Source: Oceanicaulis sp. BBD 1991-10 (GTDB lineage: Bacteria; Pseudomonadota; Alphaproteobacteria; Caulobacterales; Maricaulaceae). Taken from it: DNA of 63,508 nt. Shown piece after piece: positions 49,946 to 59,349 of the stretch (the first letter of the stretch is position 1; the number at the start of each line of letters is the position of its first letter). Location of the stretch: positions 1 to 63,508 of the forward strand of contig LYSW01000019.1 of NCBI GenBank assembly GCA_001657295.1, given 5' to 3'. The notes below the pieces were generated by a model that saw only the letters and a program-made list of their open reading frames with translations, did not search any database and was not told the origin of the DNA. The position numbers and the translations under genes are program-made.

Positions 49946-50539
49946 CTACTCGGCCGGAGCCGCCTGCTGCGCCGGGTCCGGAAGACGCACGCGGTTCACA
50001 GGGGTGGTCGGAATGACCTCATTGAGCCGGGCGATCGCCGCGTCGGTGATATCGATCGAGTCCGCCGCGAAGACGACTTGAGACCGGTCGATCAGCAAAG
50101 TCGCCTGGCGCTCTTCGACGATCTCCTGAAGAACCGCTTGCAGGGCCTGGAGAACCGGCTGCATGGCGGCGCGCTCCGTCGCCTGAATCTCCTGGGCGCG
50201 CTGGCGCCGCAACAGTTCAAAGCGCTGCGCGTCGGCCTGCAGCGCCTGAAGGCGGGTGATCAGGTCAGGACGCTGACGCAACGCATCCTCGGACAAGACC
50301 GAGGTCTCAGCCGTCAGCGCTTCGTTTTCCTGAGCGAGTTGCGCCGAGAGCGGCCCCAGCTCGGCTTCGATCTCTTCGCCGATGCGGCCGATCTCAGCCG
50401 CGATATGGATGCCGACGGCGCTTTCCCGCAGGATTCGCTGTTCATTCATCACCAAAAGTGTTTGAGCCTGGGCGAGGCCGGTGAAGCCAAGGACCAGAAT
50501 GATCGCCGCGCTCACCGCGCCGATGAATTGACGTTGCAT
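49946..50539 (-). CDS. skp: OmpH/Skp-family periplasmic chaperone
   Basis: A 197-residue exported protein. The signal peptide ends near LAQAQ (about residue 26). Long helices (about 45-150) fit the Skp tentacle coiled coil (LGPLSAQLAQENEALTAE). The core strand ATLLIDRSQVVFAADSIDIT is the family ending. It would hold unfolded outer-membrane proteins for BamA, encoded 4 bp upstream. Start at 50539 gives a clean signal peptide. Confidence 0.88.
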   Translation of the reverse strand: MQRQFIGAVSAAIILVLGFTGLAQAQTLLVMNEQRILRESAVGIHIAAEIGRIGEEIEAELGPLSAQLAQENEALTAETSVLSEDALRQRPDLITRLQALQADAQRFELLRRQRAQEIQATERAAMQPVLQALQAVLQEIVEERQATLLIDRSQVVFAADSIDITDAAIARLNEVIPTTPVNRVRLPDPAQQAAPAE

Positions 50540-50543
50540 CACG

Positions 50544-52940
50544 TTAGAACCCTGTTCTCGTGCTAAATCTGAAGAAGCGCGCCCGGTCATAATCTTCCTT
50601 TATGAAGGCGTGCGCGAAGTCGAAACGGACCGGTCCGAACGGCGAGTCCCAGAAAACGCTGAGTCCGGCGGATGCACGCGGCGAAAGATCATCCACGGTG
50701 AACACCGCATTCGCCGAACCATCGTCCGCAATCTGGTCGTCGTCCGGCAAAAGGCCCAGCGTGCCGAATTCGGTGAACAGGCTGCCGCGAATGCCATACT
50801 GCTCAGGCAGCCCAAGCGGGAAGGCCAGCTCAAGCGCGCCAATGGCGTAGAAATTGCCGCCAAGCGCGTCGCCCGAGACGAATGCGTCGCCGTCTTCATC
50901 CGGTTCACGGCGCTGCACCACACGCGGGCCGATGCCGGCGGTCTCAAACCCACGGAAGGAATTCCCGCCCCGGAAGAAGCGGTCATTGATCCGGGCAGTG
51001 TCGCCGCCCCAGGAGAATAGATATCCGCTTTCGCCAGTCAGGCTGAGCACCAGGTCCCTCCGGAACACGTTTCGATAAATGCCGCCCTGAATCTCAGACC
51101 GGACGTACCGAACATCACCCCCAATTCCGGCGAAATCTTGATTGAAGGCGATCCGGAAGCCGTTGGACGGCTCGATCGGATCGTCAATCCGGTTCCATGT
51201 CAGCGAATATCCGAACAAAGAGGTGACCCGCGAGCCCGCGGCCCGGTCGATCGAAGAGGACACGCCTTGGAAGGTGCGAACCTCGTCGGTCCGCAGGGTA
51301 TAGCTGACGCCGGCCTGGACCGCGCGCGTCAGCGGGAAGCCGGCGCGCAGCGTGAACCCGGTCGATTCGGTTTCGAAGGACGCTTCTCTGGAAAAATCCG
51401 ATCGGACCTGGAACAGATCAAATCCAGCAGCCAGATTTCGGTCGAGGAAACGGGGCTCGGTAAAGCGGATATCCACCTGTTGCCGCCGCGAACTCGCAGA
51501 GACGCGAAACCGCAAAAACTGGCCGCGACCGCGCAGATTGCGTTCCGAGATCGAGAAATCCACCAGGAAAGCGTCGGTCGACGAAAAGCCGGCGCCGAAC
51601 GCCAATTCGCCGGTCGGCTGTTCTGTCACGGCGACCTGAACGCGGGCCCGGTCCGGCGCGGATCCCTGGAAGGGCTCGACATTCACTTCTTCAAAGAATC
51701 CCAGACGCCGCACGCGCGCCTGAGAGATATCCAGCAGCGCCTGATTGAAGGCGTCGCCTTCAACAATGTCGAGTTCACGGCGGATGACCCGGTCAAGCGT
51801 GCGCGTATTGCCGATGATGTCGATGCGCTCGAGATAGACCCGCGGGCTCTCGTTGATCACATAGTTGATGTCGACGGTCTGCGTTTCGCGATTGATCGCG
51901 ATTTGAGGATTGATGTCGACGAATGCATAGCCCGCAGCGCCGGCGGCGAATGTCAGCGCATCAACGGATTCTTCGATCAAGCTGCCGACATATAGCCCGC
52001 CAGGCTGGGTCGGGATGCCGGCTTTTAGAAATTCGACATTGAGATCGCTGATCTGCGTCTCGACATTGATCTCGCCGAAATTATACCGCTCGCCCTCGTC
52101 CATATTGAAGGTCACGTAAAACGCGGTCTGGTCCGGCGTCAGTTCCGCGACGACGGACGTTACGCGAAAGTCGGCGTAGCCACGGTCGTTATAGAATGTC
52201 CGCAATTGTTCGCGGTCGAACTCAATCCGGTCCGGGTCGTAATTGTCGTTGCTGGAGAAGAAGCGCCACCACCGGGCCTCCGTGGTCACGATTTCGCTGC
52301 GCAGCCGGCGGTCCGGATAGGCTTCATTGCCGATGAAGGCGATACGGCGGACCCCGGTGACCGGACCTTCGGAAATCTCGAAAACCAGATCGACCCGGTT
52401 CTGTTCCAATTCGACGATCTGGGGCGTGACCTGGGCCGCAAACCGGCCGGTCTGCCGATAGACCTGCAAAATCCGCTGCACATCCGACTGGACCCGCGAG
52501 CGGGTGAAAATTGCGCGCGGCTGGAGCTCGATCTCATCGGTGATCCGATCATCATTCACCGAGCGATTGCCTTCGAGAATCACGCGGTTGATGATCGGAT
52601 TCTCCTGCACGAAGACCACCATCGACGTCCCGTCGATCGCAACCCGTACATCGGAGAAGAGATTGGTTCCATAAAGCGTCTGGATCGACAGATTGATCAG
52701 ACGCGGATCTGGAAGCTCACCCGGCCGGATCAAAAGATAGGACAGAATCGTGTCCGCCTCGACACGCCGATTGCCTTCCACCTGGATTCGCAAAATCGGC
52801 TGGACTTCCGGGGCGGCGGGTTGAGCGACCGGTGCAGCGGCCGGCTGGCCGGATTGGGCTGGCGCATCTTGAGCCTGCACCGCAGCGGCGCATGCAGCGC
52901 CGACGACCGCCGCCGCCAGGGCCAGGAAAATCCGCTTCAT
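50544..52940 (-). CDS. bamA: Outer-membrane protein assembly factor BamA
   Basis: A 798-residue outer-membrane insertase. A signal peptide (to about AAVQAQ) and a Pro/Ala/Gln-rich linker precede five POTRA domains (about 50-420, for example ILRIQVEGNRRVEADTILSY and RVYLERIDIIGNTRTLDRVI). The C-terminal 16-strand barrel has a VRFDFA strand and the loop motif RGF in NSFRGFETAGIG. The last residue is Phe, as expected for a Bam substrate signal. The start is ATG 52940 with GAGGG upstream. Confidence 0.96.
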   Translation of the reverse strand: MKRIFLALAAAVVGAACAAAVQAQDAPAQSGQPAAAPVAQPAAPEVQPILRIQVEGNRRVEADTILSYLLIRPGELPDPRLINLSIQTLYGTNLFSDVRVAIDGTSMVVFVQENPIINRVILEGNRSVNDDRITDEIELQPRAIFTRSRVQSDVQRILQVYRQTGRFAAQVTPQIVELEQNRVDLVFEISEGPVTGVRRIAFIGNEAYPDRRLRSEIVTTEARWWRFFSSNDNYDPDRIEFDREQLRTFYNDRGYADFRVTSVVAELTPDQTAFYVTFNMDEGERYNFGEINVETQISDLNVEFLKAGIPTQPGGLYVGSLIEESVDALTFAAGAAGYAFVDINPQIAINRETQTVDINYVINESPRVYLERIDIIGNTRTLDRVIRRELDIVEGDAFNQALLDISQARVRRLGFFEEVNVEPFQGSAPDRARVQVAVTEQPTGELAFGAGFSSTDAFLVDFSISERNLRGRGQFLRFRVSASSRRQQVDIRFTEPRFLDRNLAAGFDLFQVRSDFSREASFETESTGFTLRAGFPLTRAVQAGVSYTLRTDEVRTFQGVSSSIDRAAGSRVTSLFGYSLTWNRIDDPIEPSNGFRIAFNQDFAGIGGDVRYVRSEIQGGIYRNVFRRDLVLSLTGESGYLFSWGGDTARINDRFFRGGNSFRGFETAGIGPRVVQRREPDEDGDAFVSGDALGGNFYAIGALELAFPLGLPEQYGIRGSLFTEFGTLGLLPDDDQIADDGSANAVFTVDDLSPRASAGLSVFWDSPFGPVRFDFAHAFIKEDYDRARFFRFSTRTGF

Positions 52941-52976
52941 CAATGCCCTCGTCCCTCGTTGCGTTTCCGTTCGCCT

Positions 52977-54167
52977 TCAGGAAAACAGACCGCGCAAATA
53001 GCTCAAATCATTCCACGTCGCCACCACCATCATCCCGATTATCAGCACAAGGCCTATTCGAAACCCGGCCTCTTGCAGCGCCGGGCTTGGGGGACGTTGG
53101 GTTATGGCTTCGTACGCGTAATATACTAGGTGGCCGCCGTCGAGTACCGGTATCGGCAGCAGGTTCATCAATCCGAGAGTCACCGACAGAAGGGCGGACA
53201 AGGTCAGAAGGCCGATCGTCAGCCGCCAGATTCGTTGCGCGAGGCCGACCTGCGGTGCGGCGTCATCCGCGCTTGGGGCGTCCACGGCGGCGTTGGCGAC
53301 TTGGCCGGAAATCGTCGCGATCCCCAAAGGACCGTTCATTAGCTCCAGTGACGCGTTGCCCGTGATGAGCCGCCCTATGAAGCTGACGATCATTGTCGCC
53401 GTTTCGGCGGTCTGGCTGACGCCATAGCCGGGCGCCTGGAGCAATGTGCAGCACACTCGCTCGCCTGTCGGCGTCCGGGTGAAACGGATTCCCAACTGTC
53501 CCAGCGGCCGCTCGCCGCCAAAACTGTCTTCGACCATGGTGCGCCGCGGCGTCGCCGTCAGATAGGCCACGCGCCCCTCGCGCAAGACCCGAACCTCGAT
53601 CGGCTGGCCCGCGCGGACCGCGACATAGCTTTCAAAGTCGCCATTGCCCTGGATCACCTGGCCGTCCAGAGCCAGCAATTGATCCCCGGCCTGAAACCCG
53701 GCCTCCTCAGCCGCCGAATCGATGACGATGTCCGCGACCGTGTTGATGTAGAGTCGCTCGCCGTTCGCCAGGCCCAAGGCGCCGAACAATAAGATGGCGA
53801 GCAGAAAGTTCGCCGCCGGCCCCGCCGCCACGATGATCGCGCGTTGCCAGACCGGCTTGAGATGCATGACGGTTTCTGCCTGGGGATGACTTCGATCCAC
53901 CCCGTCATCGGGCCTGCTCGCGGCGTTCAGATCGCCTCTGAATTTCACATAGCCGCCCAAGGGCAGCGCGGCGACGCGCCAAATCGTGCCCGCTCGATCG
54001 CGCCAGGCGCCGAGCGTGGGCCCAAAGCCGATCGAAAACGTCTCCGCGTGAACCCCGAATGTCCGGCCGGCCCAGTAATGGCCAAGCTCGTGGATGACGA
54101 CCACTAGGGAAATCACAAAGACAAAAGCAAGGATCGACAACGCGCCGGAGCCCAGAAAATCGATCAT
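52977..54167 (-). CDS. rseP: Site-2 intramembrane metalloprotease RseP
   Basis: A 396-residue site-2 protease. Zinc motif VVIHELGHYWAG is in the first membrane span, the membrane motif PVLDGGHLVYYAYE supplies the third ligand, and one PDZ domain (about 120-210, AEEAGFQAGDQLLALDGQVI) lies between. Escherichia coli RseP has two PDZ domains; the single-domain form is common in alphaproteobacteria. It cleaves anti-sigma factors and signal-peptide remnants. It sits 15 bp after dxr. Confidence 0.93.
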   Translation of the reverse strand: MIDFLGSGALSILAFVFVISLVVVIHELGHYWAGRTFGVHAETFSIGFGPTLGAWRDRAGTIWRVAALPLGGYVKFRGDLNAASRPDDGVDRSHPQAETVMHLKPVWQRAIIVAAGPAANFLLAILLFGALGLANGERLYINTVADIVIDSAAEEAGFQAGDQLLALDGQVIQGNGDFESYVAVRAGQPIEVRVLREGRVAYLTATPRRTMVEDSFGGERPLGQLGIRFTRTPTGERVCCTLLQAPGYGVSQTAETATMIVSFIGRLITGNASLELMNGPLGIATISGQVANAAVDAPSADDAAPQVGLAQRIWRLTIGLLTLSALLSVTLGLMNLLPIPVLDGGHLVYYAYEAITQRPPSPALQEAGFRIGLVLIIGMMVVATWNDLSYLRGLFS

Positions 54168-54182
54168 GTCCGCACCCTCGCG

Positions 54183-55373
54183 TCAGGCTCGCTTGGAGCT
54201 TTGGAGGCGGTCCTGAACGGTGTCGGATGCGAAGCGCCGTCCCTGGCGGTCTGCAGCATAGACAGCGTCAAAATCATTTGGAGCTCGCGCGCCGAAACCC
54301 TCAGTCTGAGCCTGCTCCAGAGCGTCTGAAACCACACCGGCGATGTCAAGAAAACCAATCTTACCGTTCAGAAAGGCGTCGACGGCGATCTCGTTCGCGG
54401 CGTTCAAGACGGCAGGCGCGCACCCGCCGGCGCGAAAGGCGGCGCGGGCGATCGATGGTCCGGGGAAGCGATCATCGTCAAGGGCGTGGAAGCTCAAATC
54501 AGACAATTGCGCCAGATCCAATCGCTTCACCGGCGTCTCCATGCGCGCCGGCCAGGCCAGGGCGTGACCGATCGGCGTGCGCATGTCCGGTTCGCCAAGC
54601 TGGGCCAGAAGCCCGCCATCGGCGTATTCGACAAGCCCGTGCACGATCGATTCCGGATGCACCAGTACGTCGACCCGGTCATCGGGCAGGTCGAATAAAT
54701 GGCAGGCCTCGATGATCTCAAGCCCTTTGTTGAACATCGTAGCGCTGTCGACCGAAATCTTGGCTCCCATGCTCCAGGTCGGATGGGCGACGGCTTGCGC
54801 CGGCGTGGCTGCGGCCATCCGCTCCTTGGATGCGTTACGGAACGGCCCGCCGGAGGCGGTCAGGATGATGCGCCGGATGCCGCCGCGATGGTCTTCATCA
54901 AAGCTCTGGAATATGGCGTTATGCTCTGAATCCACGGGCAGCAGCGTCGCGCCGGATTTCCGGGCGGCTTCCATGAAGAGCGGACCCGCGCAGACCAGAG
55001 CCTCTTTATTGGCGAGCGCCACGAAAGCGCCTCGCCGCACCGCGGCGAGAGTCGGGGGCAGTCCTGCGGCCCCCACGATCGCCGCCATCACCCAATCGGC
55101 GGGCAATTGCGCGGCGTCCAGAACGGCGTCAGGCCCAGCCCCATGGCGAATGGAGGTCCCGGACAGGGCGTCCGCGAGCGCTGCCCCCTGCCCGGCGTCC
55201 GCCACGGCGCAGAATTGCGCGTTCACCCGCCTTGCAGCTTGCGCGAGATCCTGGACGTTGGAATTGGCCGTCAGAGCGACGACGGAGAACGCGCCTTCCG
55301 GCGCCCGTTCGATCAAGTCGAGCGTGGCCCGGCCCACCGAGCCGGTCGCGCCCAGTATTGTGACACTTCGCAC
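54183..55373 (-). CDS. dxr: 1-deoxy-D-xylulose-5-phosphate reductoisomerase
   Basis: A 396-residue enzyme, second step of the MEP isoprenoid pathway. The NADPH site is SVTILGATGSVGRATLDLI, the substrate/metal site is LPVDSEHNAIFQSF, and later segments are TASGGPFRNAS and SMGAKISVDSATMFNKGLE. The start is GTG 55373, two bases after the cdsA stop, which matches the usual first residues. ATG 55397, overlapping cdsA by 22 bases, is the alternative. Confidence 0.95.
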   Translation of the reverse strand: MRSVTILGATGSVGRATLDLIERAPEGAFSVVALTANSNVQDLAQAARRVNAQFCAVADAGQGAALADALSGTSIRHGAGPDAVLDAAQLPADWVMAAIVGAAGLPPTLAAVRRGAFVALANKEALVCAGPLFMEAARKSGATLLPVDSEHNAIFQSFDEDHRGGIRRIILTASGGPFRNASKERMAAATPAQAVAHPTWSMGAKISVDSATMFNKGLEIIEACHLFDLPDDRVDVLVHPESIVHGLVEYADGGLLAQLGEPDMRTPIGHALAWPARMETPVKRLDLAQLSDLSFHALDDDRFPGPSIARAAFRAGGCAPAVLNAANEIAVDAFLNGKIGFLDIAGVVSDALEQAQTEGFGARAPNDFDAVYAADRQGRRFASDTVQDRLQSSKRA

Positions 55374-55375
55374 GC

Positions 55376-56215
55376 CTACGCCGCTCCCCCCGGCCATAGC
55401 TCCAATGGAGACAAGCTGAGCACACCCGCCAGCAAAGTGGCCAGCATCAATGCGTCGACCCTGTCCAGAACACCGCCATGGCCCGGGATCAATGAACCGG
55501 CATCCTTGACCCCAAAACGGCGTTTGGCCAGTGACATCAGCAGGTCGCCCAGCACGGCGGCGATCGCCGTCGGCCCCGCGAGCAAGAGCGCATGCAAAGG
55601 ACTGACACCGACCCAGTCGGCCAACAAAAGTCCGGAAAAAACGCCGAAGGACACGCCGGCGACGAGCCCGGCCCATGTCTTGTTGGGACTGGCCGCGGGC
55701 AATAGCTTCGGCCCGCCGATCCAGCTGCCCGCCAGATAAGCGAAGGTGTCAGCCGCCCAGACCACCGCCAGAAGGAAGGCCACGGCCTGCAAGCCGCCAG
55801 GCTCGCCGCCGTCCCGCAAACCGACCAGAACCGCCACCGAGGCGCTTACATAGGCCACGCCCGCCAGAGATTCCCAGGCGCGGCCGCGCGGCCGGCGGTC
55901 CACAAAGACCGCGACGGCGCCGGCGGCGATCCACAATGCGGTCCATCCATATGCGTCCTGGGCGGATAAGAGCGCCGCTCCAACCGCCGTGCCGGTCGCC
56001 GTCGCAAAGGCGCGCGGCGGCGCGTCCTTGTCCGACATCCGGACCCATTCCCAAGCCATGGCCGCAGAAAAGGCCGCGATGAAGATGGCGAAGGCGTGTC
56101 CGCCCAGCGCCACGAGGCCCAGGGAGACGGGACCCAATATGACTGCGGATAAGAGACGGCGAACAAAAACCGGATCGCCGGGAGGCCGGCGAGGCGGATT
56201 TGGCGTTTCAGCCAT
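55376..56215 (-). CDS. cdsA: Phosphatidate cytidylyltransferase
   Basis: A 279-residue multi-span membrane enzyme that makes CDP-diacylglycerol from phosphatidate and CTP. Eight or so membrane segments are visible. The family signature near the C-terminus is KDAGSLIPGHGGVLDRVDAL, and WAADTFAYLAGSWIG and SPNKTWAGLVAG are typical. ATG 56215 overlaps uppS by 8 bases; ATG 56227 would add four residues. Confidence 0.94.
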   Translation of the reverse strand: MAETPNPPRRPPGDPVFVRRLLSAVILGPVSLGLVALGGHAFAIFIAAFSAAMAWEWVRMSDKDAPPRAFATATGTAVGAALLSAQDAYGWTALWIAAGAVAVFVDRRPRGRAWESLAGVAYVSASVAVLVGLRDGGEPGGLQAVAFLLAVVWAADTFAYLAGSWIGGPKLLPAASPNKTWAGLVAGVSFGVFSGLLLADWVGVSPLHALLLAGPTAIAAVLGDLLMSLAKRRFGVKDAGSLIPGHGGVLDRVDALMLATLLAGVLSLSPLELWPGGAA

Positions 56216-56924
56216 CGACCCCGCCATATCGCCGCTCTCTCATCGCATATTCCTCGATCGCCATTTTGAGCGACGCCTCGTCAAAGTCCGGCCAGAGCAC
56301 GTCCATGAAGACGAATTCCGAGTAGGCCGCCTGCCAAAGTAGGAAGTTGGAGATACGGTGCTCGCCGCTGGTTCGGATCACCAGGTCAGGGTCCGGCGAC
56401 CCTTTGGTGTCCAAGAAGCGCTCAAAGCCGGCTTCATCGAGTCCTGAAAGGTCCCCGTCATGCGCTTCGGCCGCGCGCTGGGCGGCGCGCACCAGCTCGT
56501 CCCGGCCGCCATAATTGAACGCGATGACCAGCTTGAACTGGTCATTGTCACGCGTTCTTTCCTCGGCGCGCTCGATAATCTCAAGCAGGTCCCGTCCCAG
56601 TCCGTCTCGCCGTCCGATCGCCTGAATATTCACGCCCTCAGACGCCAGCTTGTCCAGGTCGGCCGTGACATACATCCGCAAGAGCTCGAAGAGCGCGTCG
56701 ACCTCCTCGGCCGGACGGCGCCAGTTCTCGGTGGAGAAGCTGAAAACAGTGAGCTGTTCGACCCCAAGATCGCCGGCCGCGCGCACGGTCTTGCGCAGCG
56801 CCTCAACGCCCTGGCGATGCCCAAACGCTCGGGGCCGCCCGCGGGCGGCGGCCCAACGGCCGTTTCCATCCATGATGATGGCGACATGGCGCGGCGCTGT
56901 CGGCGGCTTGCGCATTTCAGCCAT
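56208..56924 (-). CDS. uppS: Isoprenyl transferase (undecaprenyl diphosphate synthase)
   Basis: A 238-residue cis-prenyltransferase that builds the C55 carrier for cell-wall sugars. Motifs: HVAIIMDGNGRWAAARGRPR, FSFSTENWRRP, IAFNYGGRDELV and DLVIRTSGEHRISNFLLWQ. GGAGG lies 8 nt before the ATG at 56924. Together with cdsA and dxr it forms the lipid-precursor part of the cluster. Confidence 0.96.
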   Translation of the reverse strand: MAEMRKPPTAPRHVAIIMDGNGRWAAARGRPRAFGHRQGVEALRKTVRAAGDLGVEQLTVFSFSTENWRRPAEEVDALFELLRMYVTADLDKLASEGVNIQAIGRRDGLGRDLLEIIERAEERTRDNDQFKLVIAFNYGGRDELVRAAQRAAEAHDGDLSGLDEAGFERFLDTKGSPDPDLVIRTSGEHRISNFLLWQAAYSEFVFMDVLWPDFDEASLKMAIEEYAMRERRYGGVDG

Positions 56925-56958
56925 GTCGGGCGCCTCCTCGCGCCGCTCCCGATCAGCG

Positions 56959-57516
56959 TCAGACCTGGGTGATCTCGTCTTGTTTCGTTTTCAATAGCGT
57001 GTCGATCTCCTCGATCGACGCATCGGTCGCCTTCTGGACCTGATCGGACAGCTTCTTTTGCACGTCCTCGCTGATATCGCCGTCCTTCTCGGACCGCTTC
57101 AACGTGTCCATTCCGTCACGGCGCACATTGCGCACGGCGACACGCGCCTGCTCGGCATAGCTGCCCGCCGTCTTGGCGAGCTCGCCGCGGCGCTCTTCAT
57201 TGAGCGGCGGGATCGGAATCCGGATCAGCGGGCCTTCAACAACCGGGTTCAGGCCCAAAGCGGAGTTGCGGATCGCCTTGTCGACCGCCGGCGCCAGGCT
57301 GGCGTCCCAGACCTGCACGGACAGCATGCGCGGTTCCGGCACCGTCACCGTGCCCACCTGATTGATCGGCGTCGGCGAGCCATAGGCGTCGACCTTGATC
57401 GGATCGAGCAGGCCGGCTGAGGCGCGACCGGTGCGAAGGCCGGAGAATTCCTTCTTCAGCGCATCCACCGCGCCGTCCATGCGGCGTTTGATATCGTTGA
57501 TGTCGAATTCCGACAT
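56959..57516 (-). CDS. frr: Ribosome recycling factor
   Basis: A 185-residue protein that with EF-G splits post-termination ribosomes. Conserved features: [53 protein letters not shown] and [14 protein letters not shown]. The coiled-coil ends complete the three-helix bundle. It lies 30 bp downstream of pyrH. Confidence 0.97.
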   Translation of the reverse strand: MSEFDINDIKRRMDGAVDALKKEFSGLRTGRASAGLLDPIKVDAYGSPTPINQVGTVTVPEPRMLSVQVWDASLAPAVDKAIRNSALGLNPVVEGPLIRIPIPPLNEERRGELAKTAGSYAEQARVAVRNVRRDGMDTLKRSEKDGDISEDVQKKLSDQVQKATDASIEEIDTLLKTKQDEITQV

Positions 57517-57546
57517 GGGTGTGCTCCCTTTGCGCCGGCCTTAAGG

Positions 57547-58263
57547 TCAGCCGCCGACGATAGTGCTGACGCCGTCGCCGTCCAGAACGCGCGCCAGACG
57601 GCCTTGTTCGCGGATATTGAACACCACGATCGGAATCTGGTTGTCGCGCATTAAAGTGACGGCCGAGGCGTCCATGACTTTGAGATCGCGCGCCAGAACG
57701 TCGATATAGTCAAGGGTTTCAAAGCGTTTAGCCGCAGGATTCTTGCGAGGGTCGTCATCATAGACGCCGTCCACGCTGGTTCCTTTGAACAGCGCGTCGC
57801 ATCCCATCTCCGCCGCGCGCAGAGCCGCCGCCGTATCCGTGGTGAAGAAGGGATTGCCGGTCCCGGCGGCGAAGATGACAACCCGCCCCTTCTCCATGTG
57901 GCGAACCGCCCGGCGGCGGATATAGGGCTCGCACACCGTGGTCATCGGGATCGCCGACTGCACGCGCGACGCGACGCCGATCCGCTCGAGCGCCGTCTGC
58001 ATGGCGAGCGCGTTCATTACGGTCGCCAACATGCCCATATAGTCCGCGGCGGCGCGCTCCATGCCTTTGGCGGCGGCGCTCAGGCCGCGGAAGATATTCC
58101 CGCCGCCGATGACCAGGCAGAGCTCATAGCCCGCCTCAACCGCTTCGCGGATTTCGCGGGCGATGCGGTCGGCCGTCGTCATGTCGATGCCATAGGGCTG
58201 ATCGCCCATCAGGGCCTCGCCGGAGACTTTCAGGAGCACACGTTTAAAGCGGCCTTTTGGCAT
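57547..58263 (-). CDS. pyrH: Uridylate kinase
   Basis: A 238-residue amino-acid-kinase-fold UMP kinase, essential for pyrimidine nucleotide supply. It opens [20 protein letters not shown], then [23 protein letters not shown] and the UMP/ATP site [20 protein letters not shown]. The start at 58263 matches the family length; a longer reading to 58326 would run into the terminator hairpin of tsf. It is the first gene of the 13-gene envelope run. Confidence 0.95.
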   Translation of the reverse strand: MPKGRFKRVLLKVSGEALMGDQPYGIDMTTADRIAREIREAVEAGYELCLVIGGGNIFRGLSAAAKGMERAAADYMGMLATVMNALAMQTALERIGVASRVQSAIPMTTVCEPYIRRRAVRHMEKGRVVIFAAGTGNPFFTTDTAAALRAAEMGCDALFKGTSVDGVYDDDPRKNPAAKRFETLDYIDVLARDLKVMDASAVTLMRDNQIPIVVFNIREQGRLARVLDGDGVSTIVGG

Positions 58264-58302
58264 CTCGTCTTGCTCAGCCCCGTCCACAATCACGCCCCTC
58301 GC

Positions 58303-58331
58303 CTTATACGCCCGGATTCCGCTCAAAAAAA
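58303..58331 (-). promoter_or_regulatory. Candidate pyrH promoter
   Basis: On the minus strand TATAAG (58303-58308) is a good -10. A hexamer 17 bp upstream falls in the T run of the tsf terminator (TTTTTT), a poor -35. The placement would restart transcription straight after termination. Confidence 0.3.
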
Positions 58332-58363
58332 AGCCCGGCGCCCTGTTCAGGGAGCGCCGGGCT
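58325..58363 (-). terminator. Rho-independent terminator of tsf
   Basis: On the minus strand AGCCCGGCGC and GCGCCGGGCT form a perfect 10-bp stem with a 12-nt loop, followed directly by eight T. It begins 15 bp after the tsf stop. This is the clearest intrinsic terminator in the window and separates rpsB-tsf from pyrH and the genes after it. Confidence 0.92.
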
Positions 58364-58378
58364 CATCGTCATCGGGCC

Positions 58379-59320
58379 TTAACCCTTGACCGCTGCAGCC
58401 ACTTCGGCCGCGAAGTCTTCTTCTTTCTTCTCGACGCCTTCGCCCAGCACCATCCGGATGAAGCCGGTCAGCTCGATCGGCGCGCCAGCGTCTTTTTCCG
58501 CATCCTTAAGGGCCGCTTCGACGGACTTGTCCGGGTCGAACACGAAAGCCTGCTTCAGGAGCACGACTTCCTCATAGAATTTGCGCAGACGGCCTTCGAC
58601 CATTTTTTCAATGATATTGTCCGGCTTGCCGGAGGCCCGCGCCTGCTCGGAAAACACTTCGCGTTCCTTAGCGACGATGGCCGGATCGACCTCCGCCTCG
58701 GTCACCGCGACGGCGGCGGCCGGCGAGGCGGCGGCGACATGCATCGCGATCTTGCGGCCAAGCTCGTTGAGCACCGTCTTGTCGCCCTCTGACTTCAGAG
58801 CCACCAATACGCCGATCTTGCCCATGTTCGGGGCTGCAGAATTGTGCACATAGGCCGCGACCACGCCTGGATCGACGTCCAAGGTGGAGGTGCGGCGCAC
58901 GGACATATTCTCGCCGATGGTGGCGATCAGATTGGTCATGGAGTCCGCAACGCTCTTGCCCGATGCGGTCTCAGCCGCAAGCAACCCATCCAGGTCGCCG
59001 GCATTGACCGCCAGGCCGGCGATTTCAGCGACGGCCTCCTGGAAGGTTTCATTGCGCGCGACGAAGTCGGTTTCCGAGTTCACCTCGACCGCGGCGGCGA
59101 CCATGCCGGCGCCACGCTCGGTCGCCGAAACCGCGACCAGGCCCTCAGCAGCGACGCGATCGGCTTTTTTGGCGGCCTTGGCGAGGCCTTTCTTGCGCAG
59201 CCAGTCGAGGGCCGCATCCATATCGCCCGCGTTTTCAACGAGCGCCTTTTTCGCGTCCATCATGCCCACGCCAGTCTTTTCACGCAGGTCTTTAACGAGG
59301 GCGGCGGTGATTTGAGCCAT
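58379..59320 (-). CDS. tsf: Elongation factor Ts
   Basis: A 313-residue nucleotide-exchange factor for EF-Tu. The N-terminal UBA-like part has [20 protein letters not shown]. The core has [18 protein letters not shown] and [19 protein letters not shown], and the ending has [21 protein letters not shown] precedes the ATG. It follows rpsB by 29 bp and ends at a strong terminator. Confidence 0.97.
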   Translation of the reverse strand: MAQITAALVKDLREKTGVGMMDAKKALVENAGDMDAALDWLRKKGLAKAAKKADRVAAEGLVAVSATERGAGMVAAAVEVNSETDFVARNETFQEAVAEIAGLAVNAGDLDGLLAAETASGKSVADSMTNLIATIGENMSVRRTSTLDVDPGVVAAYVHNSAAPNMGKIGVLVALKSEGDKTVLNELGRKIAMHVAAASPAAAVAVTEAEVDPAIVAKEREVFSEQARASGKPDNIIEKMVEGRLRKFYEEVVLLKQAFVFDPDKSVEAALKDAEKDAGAPIELTGFIRMVLGEGVEKKEEDFAAEVAAAVKG

Positions 59321-59349
59321 GGGGAGATCTCCTTATCGCTTCGCGGCGA

